Origin: Archegozetes longisetosus
Lineage: Eukaryota; Arthropoda; Arachnida; Sarcoptiformes; Trhypochthoniidae
Assembly (NCBI GenBank): GCA_018873245.2
Contig: JAEMBT020000001.1
Span: forward strand, 10,264,220-10,328,219
DNA length: 64,000 bases
Direction of reading: 5' to 3'
Under the pieces are notes generated by a model, which saw nothing but the letters and a program-made list of their open reading frames with translations, did not search any database and was not told where the DNA came from. Each line of letters starts with the position of its first letter. Within the stretch, counting starts at the first letter, position 1. Shown in pieces: positions 36,665 to 46,906 of the stretch. Both the position numbers and the translations under genes were made by a program.

Positions 36665-39244
36665 TTACTCCGTATTTCTCAAAGATGTCGATCTTCTTCT
36701 GACGAATTCCACTAAACATTGGCCATATAAGTTGTTCTTGTCCAATCCTTGGGGTAACCCTCCTTCTAACCAATTAATGGCAGAAACCGGAATGTCAATC
36801 TGTTGTAATCTTGTTGTCTCCATTCCTTGTTGTAAATCGATGGAATATCTTACAGGTGAAGCCAATCTAAACAATAAACAATTCTTGTTCTCATGTGTGA
36901 ACCATATCTTCGAATTACTCTTAATATTAATATGACCAAAGGCTACAGAATGATCTAAACAATCCGACGGACATTTAATGATAACTTCTCTTAAATAGGC
37001 ATTAAACCAATGTTTGGTCAGAAGGTGAAACGATATTTGAAGATAATCCCCATATTTAGTCAGATCTTTCAAACCCTCTTCACCTTCCCATATTCCATAA
37101 TGACTGGTAAATTTAATAATTCTAAACCACTTATATTTAATTATTCCGAAAAGGATAATAAATCCCAAAATTATTAACATTAAATTAATAACTGGATTTA
37201 TCGGATCATGAACCACAGTTTCCCAATAAGTAATCGAATCTCCGTGATTTGAGATTAATGCATCAGTAAATTGTGTGTTTAAAACAATAATAGGTGAAAT
37301 ACCAATAATGCTATGTCCAAGCCTTATAAGCGTTATTGAAACACTAGTGAAGATGTAAAACATTACTATTTTAGTAAATGAATGAATCAAGCCTTGCCAA
37401 GTGATTGAATTTATTGTGTGTTGTTGAATATTTTCTATTTGCAATAATCTTTCTGAAAAATCCTCCGAAGCCGTCCATAATTCATCCATAGCAGCGGTTG
37501 TCGCTCTCTGATCGAGTTGTAAATAATCTCTGAACTTATTTACGTCTATACTCTTCATATCTTCAATTTTTTCCCTTTTTACTTCTATTACTTCCTCCTC
37601 TACTTTCATTTCCTCATTAAAGAATTTTTGATCAAACAGGAATATCGGCGGTTTGCTTCGTACTAAATCTAATCTTGAATCTCTGTATTTAAGTGGTCCA
37701 TAAAGAGTATGTGATTCTGTTTTTAAATAACAACTTGTATCAACCGTAACTTCTTCAGCCCATTCTACTAGTGATCGCCCTTTTGATCCAATATTCTGAC
37801 AAATAACATCAAAACTAGGAATGACATCTTTATGCAAGATCCAGGTATCATCAGTTATTCGAATCGGTTGGTACTGCTCTTTCAGGGATAACTCAAACTG
37901 ACAAAATTTCTTCACATAATTTGTGTCCCAATTCCATAAAGAAATGGTGCAAGCACTGATTGTTTGAATCAAAGATGGATCCATGGAGTAACATAAATTT
38001 TCCCCACTAATTGTTATACAACTAAAGGTTGCTAAATCGATCTCACCATATAGTTTAATATTTTCTTCATCCGTTAACCAACATCGATCTTTAAGAGATA
38101 AAGTTATAAAGGTCTCAGTAGAATTCAGACGTCCAAACCATTGACAGTATTTTTCGTTGCATGGAATAGGCGAAGCAATCGGTTTCAAAATATTGAAATG
38201 AGTTTTAGTCTTAATCGTTTGTAAAGGAATTGAGAGTCTTAACATTAATCCATCAGGTAACAGGGAAAACTTAATTAGCGGTAAAACATAATACAAATCC
38301 AAATTACTTTCATCGATTCCAAGTAAATATAAAGGTGCCACATTAGCTTTAACTTTAATTAAAATTTCTTTAAGTTCATCAGGTGATAACAGATTAGACG
38401 GTAGAATTCCACGTCGTAATTGAATTAATGATTCTTCAATATCTTCGACAGACTGACTGTATAACGAGAGATTATATAGAGAAATCAATGCACTAACAAT
38501 AGCATCATTCATTTTTCTTTCCATTGAGTTAAAAATAGTTACTGCTGACGACATGTCATATATCAATCTATAAAGAGCCTTTACTTCATATTCCAAGAAA
38601 CTGATATGTTCGGCCACCTCCGAAAAAGCTTGATTCACTCTTTCAACATTTGCTCGAATAACTTTAGTCAGCCCTATTAATTGTTTCTTGAGAGTAGCAG
38701 TTTGTCTTCTTCCTTCCTTTACCATTGAGGAAAGTATTGAATATTTTTCATTGAGGTCATGTATGTCTTTCGAGGTTGCAGTTCCAAATAGAAACGAAAG
38801 TGCATCTCCGATTATCGGTACTACACTATCAGACCTTTTCCTCCTGGAAATCCATGAATGAATTGTTTGTTGTTTAATGAGATCTTCAAATTTCCGATGT
38901 AATATGTTCTTAAATCCTTCAGATGCCTCGAAGGCCGCGTTCATCAAATAATTATATCTATCGCACATAGGTTGAAGTGCTAAAGCACTATAAATATCTT
39001 TTGCACAATTTAACGATACTTGTGGTAAACTGAAATTTGAAGTCAGTATACTTGGAAATTCAATTTGAATAATCTGTGTCCAGTATCCACTAAATATGAA
39101 TGCTCGACCAAACTGAGTAATTTTTAACCCATGAGAACCTGTAGTCAATAGGTGAGTTTGATTTTGCAACGGAGAGATTATGGCTTCTAATACTCCGCCG
39201 TAAGCAAGACAAATAATCAACAAAGGAGGTTTAATTAACTTCAT
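36665..39244 (-). CDS. env: env: F-type fusion glycoprotein of the retroelement, 859 residues
   Basis: One open frame. Signal peptide at residues 1-20; basic furin-type cleavage site RRKR at 134-137; directly after it a hydrophobic, Gly-rich segment containing IIGDALSFLFGTATSKDI, the fusion-peptide pattern shared by errantivirus Env and baculovirus F proteins; heptad-rich sequence after that; several NxS/T sequons. Two hydrophobic segments follow at about 625-655 and 685-702. After the last one come about 153 further residues, much longer than the short tail usual for this family. Errantivirus Env proteins are usually near 450-550 residues. The gene lies last, as expected for a spliced env, and is the only major frame of the element free of breaks. 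Confidence 0.85.
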   Translation of the reverse strand: MKLIKPPLLIICLAYGGVLEAIISPLQNQTHLLTTGSHGLKITQFGRAFIFSGYWTQIIQIEFPSILTSNFSLPQVSLNCAKDIYSALALQPMCDRYNYLMNAAFEASEGFKNILHRKFEDLIKQQTIHSWISRRKRSDSVVPIIGDALSFLFGTATSKDIHDLNEKYSILSSMVKEGRRQTATLKKQLIGLTKVIRANVERVNQAFSEVAEHISFLEYEVKALYRLIYDMSSAVTIFNSMERKMNDAIVSALISLYNLSLYSQSVEDIEESLIQLRRGILPSNLLSPDELKEILIKVKANVAPLYLLGIDESNLDLYYVLPLIKFSLLPDGLMLRLSIPLQTIKTKTHFNILKPIASPIPCNEKYCQWFGRLNSTETFITLSLKDRCWLTDEENIKLYGEIDLATFSCITISGENLCYSMDPSLIQTISACTISLWNWDTNYVKKFCQFELSLKEQYQPIRITDDTWILHKDVIPSFDVICQNIGSKGRSLVEWAEEVTVDTSCYLKTESHTLYGPLKYRDSRLDLVRSKPPIFLFDQKFFNEEMKVEEEVIEVKREKIEDMKSIDVNKFRDYLQLDQRATTAAMDELWTASEDFSERLLQIENIQQHTINSITWQGLIHSFTKIVMFYIFTSVSITLIRLGHSIIGISPIIVLNTQFTDALISNHGDSITYWETVVHDPINPVINLMLIILGFIILFGIIKYKWFRIIKFTSHYGIWEGEEGLKDLTKYGDYLQISFHLLTKHWFNAYLREVIIKCPSDCLDHSVAFGHINIKSNSKIWFTHENKNCLLFRLASPVRYSIDLQQGMETTRLQQIDIPVSAINWLEGGLPQGLDKNNLYGQCLVEFVRRRSTSLRNTE

Positions 39245-40362
39245 ATTTCCTCGTTTCGTTCACTTTCTAATTTTTTCAAAGCTTCCCTTCCGATGTTGTT
39301 CACGCAAAAACAAGAGTAATACTAACATTCATAGCGATTAGATCGGCTATAAATATATCTGTTTCGTAATCAATTGTATTATTTTTATAACTCAACTTAT
39401 TTGAAGTATCTATTACAATAATATACGAATATTAGCAAAATAAACAAAGTATAAGTATAAAATAAGTATTGGATAAGGAATGTGTTTGAATCTAAACAAA
39501 GCAATTCTATCCTTAACGGTATCATAATAAATTTTGTTGTAAATTTAAGTATTGAATCCCAAATACCTTTAGAATCCGCTTCAAGTCTATCTACACTGAT
39601 TACCCTAAAAGGTTTTCCTATCAGATCTTACCGTATTTATCTTATACAATTAAATTTTAATCAAAAGAGAGCGAAATGCGACATATAGTCGCATTGTAAT
39701 CCCTCTGATTAGATTGTGATCGAATAAGTATGAAATGAAACATATAGTTTCATTGTACTCTCACACTTATTACTAAATATCATTTGAATATTAGAAGACT
39801 TTTTCTAAGTATTCATTTAAATTCTAATAATAACAATAGTTCTCATTTGGATACAGTTAATGTTGACATAAGTCCGGACATTCAAGCATCAACTTTCTCC
39901 AAATAAACTATAACCATCTAACTTCTCAGAAAAATTGACTTTAAAATAATAATGCGTACGCTTTCTTCATCATATTCTTATTATTTTTGTATAGCACATG
40001 CAACATGATATGCAAACAATTGCTTACATTAATAAAATACTAAATAAACAATGATTCAAAAGTTTTCACAGCTGGATCTGACATTCTAATTACATATTCT
40101 TAGAATTGTGGTTAAATTTTCGTTACATTCGTTGTTACTGTTAAATGACTCATAAGGATTTTGGATTCATTATCTATTTTATATAAACATTCATTCTATC
40201 TAAAAACATCGCTATCTCAAAAACATTCCTTTAAATGGGTTCTTTTTTTAAAATATCCTTCACATAACCAAAATTAGTGTATAGTGTAATATAAAGTTCA
40301 ATAACACAAACCATCTAAGTTAATATAAAAGAATTTATCATACGTGAGGTTATAATATAAGT
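39245..40362 (-). other. Spacer between pol and env of the retroelement
   Basis: About 1.1 kb without a long sense frame. It holds a tandem pair of hairpins (listed separately) and is the natural place for an env splice acceptor, which I could not fix. Confidence 0.5.
39655..39776. ncRNA. Tandem pair of covarying stem-loops in the pol-env spacer
   Basis: Hairpin 1: AATGCGAC-ATATA-GTCGCATT (39675-39695). Hairpin 2: AATGAAAC-ATATA-GTTTCATT (39734-39754). Loop and outer stem bases are the same, and the two central differences (CG to AA on one side, CG to TT on the other) keep pairing. Each also has an outer stem (TAATCA with TGATTA; AATAAGTATG with CACACTTATT). This looks like a duplicated, selected RNA or DNA structure. 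Confidence 0.5.
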
Positions 40363-40914
40363 TTAAAAGAATTTAAAAGAATATAATTGAAAATTAGAAC
40401 ATATAGTAATTATATAATGAAAACCTTTTAGTAAAGAACATATTCCCCAATTTTTGGGAGTCCTAATTATTCGTCCAGCTCTTGTAACATTTTTATCATT
40501 CTCATTATCTCGGAATTCAGAGAATGATATTTCTTCTGTCTTTGAGTCATTTTCTGGGGTAAGATCTATCTCCTCATCTGAGACTATATTATCGCTTTTA
40601 TAATATATTTCAGTCTCACTATCACTATTAGTGTCATATGAATCAATTTCAGATTCTAAAAGCTGAATGTCGGCTACATACTTCTTAGGAAGTGGGTGAG
40701 ACTTAAGAAAATCATAATCTTTGGAATAGTACAGTTCCATCAAACGAACATTTACTTTCCTATGAATATTTGGATTAACTACGTCTTGTAGTATGTAAAG
40801 ACTGGGGCTCACTCTCATAATAACCAAATATGGGCCTTCAAATTTACTTTGCAAGGCTCTATGTTTATTAATGTCTAGATGTCTATTTCGAATTAAAACT
40901 AGATCTCCAATCAA
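40363..40914 (-). CDS. Retroelement integrase C-terminal region
   Basis: Open frame with FEGPYLV (the GPY/F module of gypsy integrases), the chain IHRKVNVRLMELYY, an acidic Ser-rich stretch and a late TRAGRIIRTP, the usual closing motif of gypsy pol. It is separated from the catalytic part by a frame break between 41054 and 40914. Confidence 0.8.
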   Translation of the reverse strand: MIGDLVLIRNRHLDINKHRALQSKFEGPYLVIMRVSPSLYILQDVVNPNIHRKVNVRLMELYYSKDYDFLKSHPLPKKYVADIQLLESEIDSYDTNSDSETEIYYKSDNIVSDEEIDLTPENDSKTEEISFSEFRDNENDKNVTRAGRIIRTPKNWGICSLLKGFHYIITICSNFQLYSFKFF

Positions 40915-41053
40915 ATATATTGGTTGTCTGTGATTGTCGTTATACCTAAGAGCAGCTCTCTTCTGTTTTAGTTTTATTCGTTTTTAGCTTTGTCTAATTC
41001 CTTTTTATATTTTAATTTTGCCTTTTCACCGAAAATATTGAAAGATTTTGGGG

Positions 41054-41947
41054 TTAGTTTTTATACCCTAATTCTAGGTCCAAATAAGAGTAAGGACTAC
41101 GATTATAAAGTAGTTCAAAAGGACTTCTTTTGGTGGTGGCATTTATTTTGGTATTTAAACTGTATCGACATGAAGGAATCAATAAATCCCAATCGGTATC
41201 TTGTGTGTAACAATTAGTGCGTAGATATTCTTTAATTACAGCATTCGTTCGCTCAACTAGCCCTTGACACTGAGGGTTAAAACCGCTAGTGAATTTTTGT
41301 ATAGTGGGCGGATGAATAGAAATCATCGCACTTACTATATCACTTAAAAATACTGCTCCACGATCGCTTTGCAATACCTTAGGGGGAGAATGTCGAGTAA
41401 TGATATCCTCATACAGGAATTTAGCGATATTATAGGAATCTTGTTTTGGTATGGCACGCATTTCCACATATTTTGTTAAGTAATCGATGGCTACTACCAC
41501 ATATTTATTCTTTCGAGGGGTCTCATCTAAAGGTCCCAAAATGTCAATCTCAACTCTAGAAAAGGGATTGTCCACCTCAATTAACTGACAATTTCCTGGA
41601 CTCAATTTCCTATTAATTTTATTTAGCTGACATTCGTGACAACTTTTAACAAACTCTTCAACTTGACTGTATAAATTTTTCCAGTAATATTTGTCTCTTA
41701 TCTTGTTATAAGTCACATTTGCTCCAAAATGTCCGCTCAGTGGACTACAATGCTTCTCAGCAATAACCTCATTTCTAAATTTTCTTGGTAGATAGAGATT
41801 ATAATGGGTAATTCCATCTATTTCTACAATTCTGTAGAGAATCTTATCTTCTAAACCCATAATATATCTGTTGTCCTCTAATTTCCCATTTTCAAACATT
41901 GAGATAATAGGGCTAATTTCATCATCCTGCCTTTGTTCTTGTGCCAT
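41054..41947 (-). CDS. Retroelement integrase, zinc-binding and catalytic domains
   Basis: The N-terminal HHCC finger is seen as KHCSPLSGH...CHEC. The catalytic DDE triad appears as the Asp of VEIDILGPL, the Asp of LQSDRGAVF and the Glu of QGLVER. The downstream LLYNRSPYSYL block is typical of gypsy integrases. Stops follow at the end, so the C-terminal module is in another frame. Confidence 0.88.
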   Translation of the reverse strand: MAQEQRQDDEISPIISMFENGKLEDNRYIMGLEDKILYRIVEIDGITHYNLYLPRKFRNEVIAEKHCSPLSGHFGANVTYNKIRDKYYWKNLYSQVEEFVKSCHECQLNKINRKLSPGNCQLIEVDNPFSRVEIDILGPLDETPRKNKYVVVAIDYLTKYVEMRAIPKQDSYNIAKFLYEDIITRHSPPKVLQSDRGAVFLSDIVSAMISIHPPTIQKFTSGFNPQCQGLVERTNAVIKEYLRTNCYTQDTDWDLLIPSCRYSLNTKINATTKRSPFELLYNRSPYSYLDLELGYKN

Positions 41948-41949
41948 AT

Positions 41950-42579
41950 CATAAACCTGAAATTTTTACACTTAAAAATTTTAAAACCAACTTCTGGCTC
42001 ATCAAACTCTGTTGATTTATTATCTATTGGTAGTCTGGATAAACAATCTGCCTGACAGGTATATTTAGGAGACCTGTATTTGATATCAAAATCAAAATCA
42101 GATAAATATTGTGTCCAACGAAATAAACGACTGTTTACTTTTTTCGTATTTCTAATCCAATGAATACTGGAATGATCTGTTATCAGTGTAAAATGTCTAC
42201 CCATTAAATAGGGTCTAAATTCATTGATTGAATAATATACGGCAAAATATTCTTTGTCACAAATTGGCCAATTCTTTTGATAGCCTGTTAAAGTTTTGCT
42301 AACATAACTCACAACTTTTTCTTTCTTTTCCCCATGTATCTGACACAAACAACCTCCTATACCATAATCTGAGGCATCAGTCTTAACAACTATGGGTAAA
42401 TTGTCATCAAAATGAGCTAAGATTTTTGCATTAGTTAAAGACATTTTCAATTGTTCAAACGCTTTATCATGTTCTTCGTTCCAAACGTATTTAGTATTTT
42501 TATTCAACAAGTTATAAAGGGGTCTAGCGATTACGCTACAATGATTAATGTGGTCTCTATTAAAGTTTATACAACCCAA
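41950..42579 (-). CDS. Retroelement RNase H
   Basis: Contains KTDASDYGIGG, then CDKEYFAVYYSI, then LITDHSSI, giving the conserved Asp-Glu-Asp residues, then the tether motif CQADCLSRLP. It is preceded by the RT connection block with RPLYNLL and AFEQLK. The frame overlaps the integrase frame near 41.9 kb and is shifted relative to it. Confidence 0.88.
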
Positions 42580-42678
42580 AAACTTTGTAATTGTTTAACA
42601 TTTTGGGGTTTAGGCATTTTAACTATCGATTCAACCTTTTGGGGTCGAGACCAATGCCCTCTTCACTTACTCTAAACC

Positions 42679-43364
42679 CTAAAAATCTATAGATTTCATA
42701 CCAAATTCACATTTAGTTGCTTTAATTTTCAAGTTATACTTCTTGAACCGTTCGAAAACTAATCTGAGTCTGTCTAAAAATTCCTGAAAATCAGTTGCAA
42801 AAATTATACAATCATCGATATAATTTATTACTTTTCCCAAACCAATCCTGCTAGCACACAATTAAGAGTTCTTGAAAAACAACTTGGAGAGTTTTTTAAC
42901 CCTTGAGCTAAGACCACAAATTGATAATGACCTGAATCTGTACTAAAAGCTGTTTTTTGTTGGCTATCTTCATCTAAAGCCACTTGTGAGAAGCCACTTG
43001 TTAAGTCAATTTTGGCAAAATATTTTGATCCATTTAAAGATGATAGCACACTCTTTACTGGAGGAATCGGGAAAATATCTGCTTTTGTTACTGAGTTTAA
43101 TTTTCTATAATCTAAAACTAAACGAACTCCATCCGGTTTCGGACAAAGTAAGACTGGACTATTATAGGGTGAAGTTGAATCGATTACAATACCAGCATCA
43201 ATTAAGTGTTTAACTTGCTTTCTGATATATTCCTTTTCAATATTCGACAATTTGTAATTAGGTATATTAATGGGAGGACCTTCAGTTAAAATCTTATGTT
43301 TAATTACATTACAATAGCCTAAGTCTAAATCATGTTTGCTAAAGACTGATTTGTAATCATTCAA
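42679..43364 (-). CDS. Retroelement reverse transcriptase, split by frame breaks
   Basis: Palm and finger motifs are present: SPVLLCPKPDGVRLVLDYRK, YFAKIDLTSGFSQV, and the active-site YIDD at 42811-42822. The first part (to 42828) and the YIDD part (from 42861) are in different frames, and the step into the RNase H frame near 42.6 kb is also broken. About 400 bp upstream (43365-43770) appear to belong to the same domain in other frames. Confidence 0.88.
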
Positions 43365-43770
43365 AAGACTAATTAATTGTTTCTTTTCTGTTTCTGAAAG
43401 ATCTTCATTTATTCTGAATTTAATGTCTTCTCCTGATTTGATTATTTCTGCATCATTCGCGAAAATCTTTTCAATATTCTTTACGACTTGTTGTTTACGT
43501 GATATTAATTTAGAATCTGGTTTTTGTTTGATGGAATAATATGCTTTTTATTTTAACTATTTTTTAACTTTTTCGCTTTAATTCTGAAATCGCATTCTAC
43601 ATAATTGTCAAAATTATCTGATGCATATCCTACCTTTTGGTTTTTATAAATATATTGATTAAAGGGTGTTTCATTTGCAATCAAAATTTTATGACTCTCT
43701 GGATTATTTGGAAAGAATAAAGAATTTGCGACTAATAAATGGTGTTTGGTGTCAAGTTTCGAGCTTGGCT

Positions 43771-44288
43771 CTATCTCGCAGATATCATTAATTTTTTTTT
43801 CGGAGAAATATCAATAAATCTATAAGAATTCGGCGGTATTACAACAGTTTCTTCACTATGAAAAGTTATCCTTTTTATCCTTTTAATTATTCCATTAGTA
43901 TTTTTATTATTTTCTATTTCGACAGATCGATCAGCATAATCAATCTTTAGTTTTGCCAAATCATGGAAGTCTGATCCTAATAGGATATCATCTTCAAATT
44001 TATCAATTATTAGAACTTTTAACTCATAAATTTGTTCTTTGAAGGTGATCATCACAGTGGATTCTCCCAAGGGTTTTATCAGTTTTCTACTTATACCACT
44101 ACAGTTTGTTTTCGTATCCGAATAATTCAATTTGAGTTTATCTGAGAAATTTTTACTAATAACTGTTTGGTTTGATGCTGTATCTACGCAAGCGTTAACT
44201 GTAAAATTATTGACTTTAACAGGTATATATAATAGTCCATCAAACTCTTCTAAACTGAAATTTAACTTATTTGGAGGGATTTTGGTTT
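43771..44288 (-). CDS. Retroelement aspartic protease
   Basis: Active-site block ACVDTASNQTVIS, with the catalytic Asp at 44184-44182. The residue after DT is Ala, where retroviral-type proteases normally have Gly. The second hallmark, LLGSDF, follows about 75 residues later. No ATG is needed, as the domain would be released from a polyprotein. Confidence 0.75.
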
Positions 44289-44820
44289 TTAGTTCTCGGA
44301 TCCGACCCTCTCCGGACCCGTTCTTACGTTTAAATCAGTGGTTCCACGTTTGCTTTCGATTACGGAATTATTATTTGAGGGAATTGTAATTGAATTGTCA
44401 TTCTTTCTAGAGATAGTTTGTTTGACTTGTTTAACTTCAGTATTACGTCTTTGGGAGTTATTCACAAAATTTATTTCCGACCTCGAGCTATCTCCTCTTT
44501 GCTTATAGTATCCTCTATTATATCCTGTAGAATATCTATTCTGTGTTTGGATACGAGGTCTGTTATTATTATCAGATCTATTATAATCACTTGTTCTGCG
44601 CTCCTCTGGATAATTTGATTTTTCATTTTCGAGCCTTTTGCTAATATATTCATCTCTTTTTCTTAAGGGACATTCATATATTTTATGATCAAAACTACCA
44701 CATCTAAAACACTGATAAGTAAACTTCTCATTTTCATATCTAATTCCTATACTATTTCTCTTATTCTGCTCGAAAGAGTTGCCCTTATATTCTTTATCCG
44801 GTTTTTAAACTCTGGATAAT
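44289..44820 (-). CDS. Retroelement gag C-terminal (nucleocapsid) part with CCHC finger
   Basis: The zinc knuckle CFRCGSFDHKIYEC (C-x2-C-x4-H-x4-C) is encoded at 44712-44670, followed by an Asn/Arg-rich basic region, ending at a stop at 44289. This frame is shifted by one base from the main gag frame near 44.8 kb, where an A-run lies (TTTAAAAACC). Confidence 0.8.
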
Positions 44821-46291
44821 ACATAAATTCGTTATCATTATTATTGGAATCCTGGTTGTTAGGATCATTCGCTATATAGTTAGAATTGCTCTTATGGAAC
44901 TTATTTTGAGGGTTAATTTTCTTATGTGGATAATCTATGGCTTTATTCATTTCAATGAAATTCTCAGCATTTATAGCAATTTCTTTTAGTTGCTTAATAC
45001 CATTAGTTAATGGCCAAATGCCCACATTAAGTATCTTATTTCTTATCTCATACCTCAACCCAAAGGTTATAATGTCTACTTTTTCGTTAGTTGACATTTG
45101 TTCATTGACTGCATCGCATAAATCTAAAGCTCTTCTAAAGTAAGAGCGAACAGATTCTTTGGGTTCTTGTTTTAATTGGGTTAGTTTGACCCTATTCGAA
45201 ATGCCTTTGTCTTTACACTGAAATTCATTCAAAAATTCAGTTTTGAGTACACCCCAATCAATTGAATCGAGAGATGTAATATTTTCGCTCATCCAACTAA
45301 TAACATCATCGCAAACAAACTTTGGAAAATGTTTAACTTTATGCACATCATTCCAACCGTTAATTAAAGCTGACTTTTCAAATTTTTTGAGCCAAATTCT
45401 TGGATCAGAGTCAGTATTAAAAATCGGTGGTCTGTTAACAATATTTGAGCCGATAGATAAATTTTCGAGGGCAGTAACCAAATTATTGGTCTCTTTATCA
45501 AGTTTGGGCAGCCCTATGTTCTGGGTTTTTAATTGGTTACCATCAAGTGTATTCAACTGGGGCATGAAAATATTAGAACTTCGTTTCTTATTAGTTGCGT
45601 CGGATGTCAAGCCAGTAGCCGATAAGGGTTTGTTAGTAGTGGTAAATACAGTTCCTGTCATAGAGCTAGTGCTCATGTTAATAGTATTTATGGCAGGGTC
45701 TTGACTGTAGCAGACTTTAGTACTGAATGAGTTACTCGCTTGCAATTGTTTTGAATACGTATATTTAGGTCTAACGCTACGGTATTCGTATTCGGATAAT
45801 TGAGATTCAGTTTTATTTAAAACAAGATTATCAGAATTAGATTGTAAAACAGCTCCAGTATTATCATTCAAACTAATAGATCCATATTTTGAAATCATTT
45901 CATTCAATTCATGAGCTGATAAAGTATCATATAAATACAACCAATTTCTATCATTGTTCGAGTCATGCAATTCATAGTATTCGAAAAGGCTTTTGGTTTT
46001 GATGGGTGGGATTTTATCAATCAAATCAACCCATATCATTATATTAGGTTTCGATTTATTCAAAAGGTCATCCTTTTTAAAATTTAAACGCTTAGAAGCT
46101 TGTGATGCATTGTTTAAGTGAGTCTCAGATGTAAAGAAAGTAGGGTTTGATGTTACAAAACTCCCTTCAAGATTCTGATTTTCATTGTCTGATTTTAAAG
46201 AATGTTCGTCATCTTCAGATGAACGGTCTGACCCATCCCCCCTCCGAGCGGAGGGCAAGTCAGAAGAAAATAATTCTCTATCAAAATTCAT
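44747..46291 (-). CDS. gag: Retroelement gag, capsid-bearing part
   Basis: 514 codons from ATG at 46291, just inside the 5' LTR. The N-terminal half is Asn/Ser-rich and disordered in appearance. The C-terminal half has the gypsy capsid pattern: DPRIWLKKFEKSALINGW, then TQLKQEPKESVRSYFRRALD (the conserved Q...ESV.eY..r motif). It ends prematurely by a frame break before the zinc knuckle. Confidence 0.85.
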   Translation of the reverse strand: MNFDRELFSSDLPSARRGDGSDRSSEDDEHSLKSDNENQNLEGSFVTSNPTFFTSETHLNNASQASKRLNFKKDDLLNKSKPNIMIWVDLIDKIPPIKTKSLFEYYELHDSNNDRNWLYLYDTLSAHELNEMISKYGSISLNDNTGAVLQSNSDNLVLNKTESQLSEYEYRSVRPKYTYSKQLQASNSFSTKVCYSQDPAINTINMSTSSMTGTVFTTTNKPLSATGLTSDATNKKRSSNIFMPQLNTLDGNQLKTQNIGLPKLDKETNNLVTALENLSIGSNIVNRPPIFNTDSDPRIWLKKFEKSALINGWNDVHKVKHFPKFVCDDVISWMSENITSLDSIDWGVLKTEFLNEFQCKDKGISNRVKLTQLKQEPKESVRSYFRRALDLCDAVNEQMSTNEKVDIITFGLRYEIRNKILNVGIWPLTNGIKQLKEIAINAENFIEMNKAIDYPHKKINPQNKFHKSNSNYIANDPNNQDSNNNDNEFMYYPEFKNRIKNIRATLSSRIREIV

Positions 46292-46299
46292 TATAACTC

Positions 46300-46333
46300 A
46301 CCGAAATCCACAACTATGCGCCTCCACCATATA
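46300..46333 (-). promoter_or_regulatory. Candidate primer-binding site
   Basis: In element orientation the 5' LTR end is followed by TATA and then TGGTGGAGGCGCATAG, which begins with the TGG expected opposite a tRNA 3' CCA. The matching tRNA was not identified. Confidence 0.5.
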
Positions 46334-46906
46334 TGTTACAGTTACTGGACTTACTGTTACTATTAGGACTGGACTACTATAACTGTACTATAAACAATGA
46401 CAGTTATTCTGAAAAAACACAGTTATAAACACCAGTACACATAAAATATTATATTTATTGATACGACATAAGTTTTGACAAATAGATGAAATACAAAATA
46501 TCAAAATTTTCCAAATAAAAACCAATACACAAATAATAACTCAATACATCTATAGTGTGCACACTTGTTCTCTTCACCTCCAAACTCTCTTATATCTAAA
46601 ACATAACTCGTATCTAAAATATCACCAACTTTTTCTTCCAACTCTCTATACTTTTTCCCTTTTTCTCCTTTAAACTTTGAAATAAAACAAAACAAACATT
46701 AAGTTTATGAAGCGTGACCCTTCACTTGGGGCCCATGCTACATACAAACTTACATACATGCATACTTACAATGCAAACACATATCTAATACATATAATAT
46801 CTAAAACTAACGCTAACGCTAACTCTAACACTAACTCTAACTCTATAACACTACATAGCAATACACTGCTATATAGCAATATAGAGCCGTCTAGTGCTCT
46901 GTAACA
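46334..46906 (-). repeat. 5' LTR of the retroelement
   Basis: 573 bp, nearly identical to 35960-36536, lacking one AACT unit. TG...CA ends, with ATAT target duplication just outside. Confidence 0.9.

Larger units (their letters stand above)
35960..46906 (-). mobile_element. Ty3/gypsy errantivirus-type element with env, 10.9 kb
   Basis: The order on the minus strand is LTR, gag, protease, reverse transcriptase, RNase H, integrase, env, LTR. LTRs begin TGTTACAG and end CTGTAACA. The 4-bp duplication ATAT flanks the element (35956-35959 and 46907-46910), as usual for errantiviruses. The same duplicated segment without the insertion reads AAAATATAGTTACAC at about 56022-56036, a true empty site. 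The LTRs differ by a 4-bp indel and little else seen, so insertion was recent and later than the segment duplication. Env is open throughout, while gag-pol is split into several frames. Confidence 0.93.
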
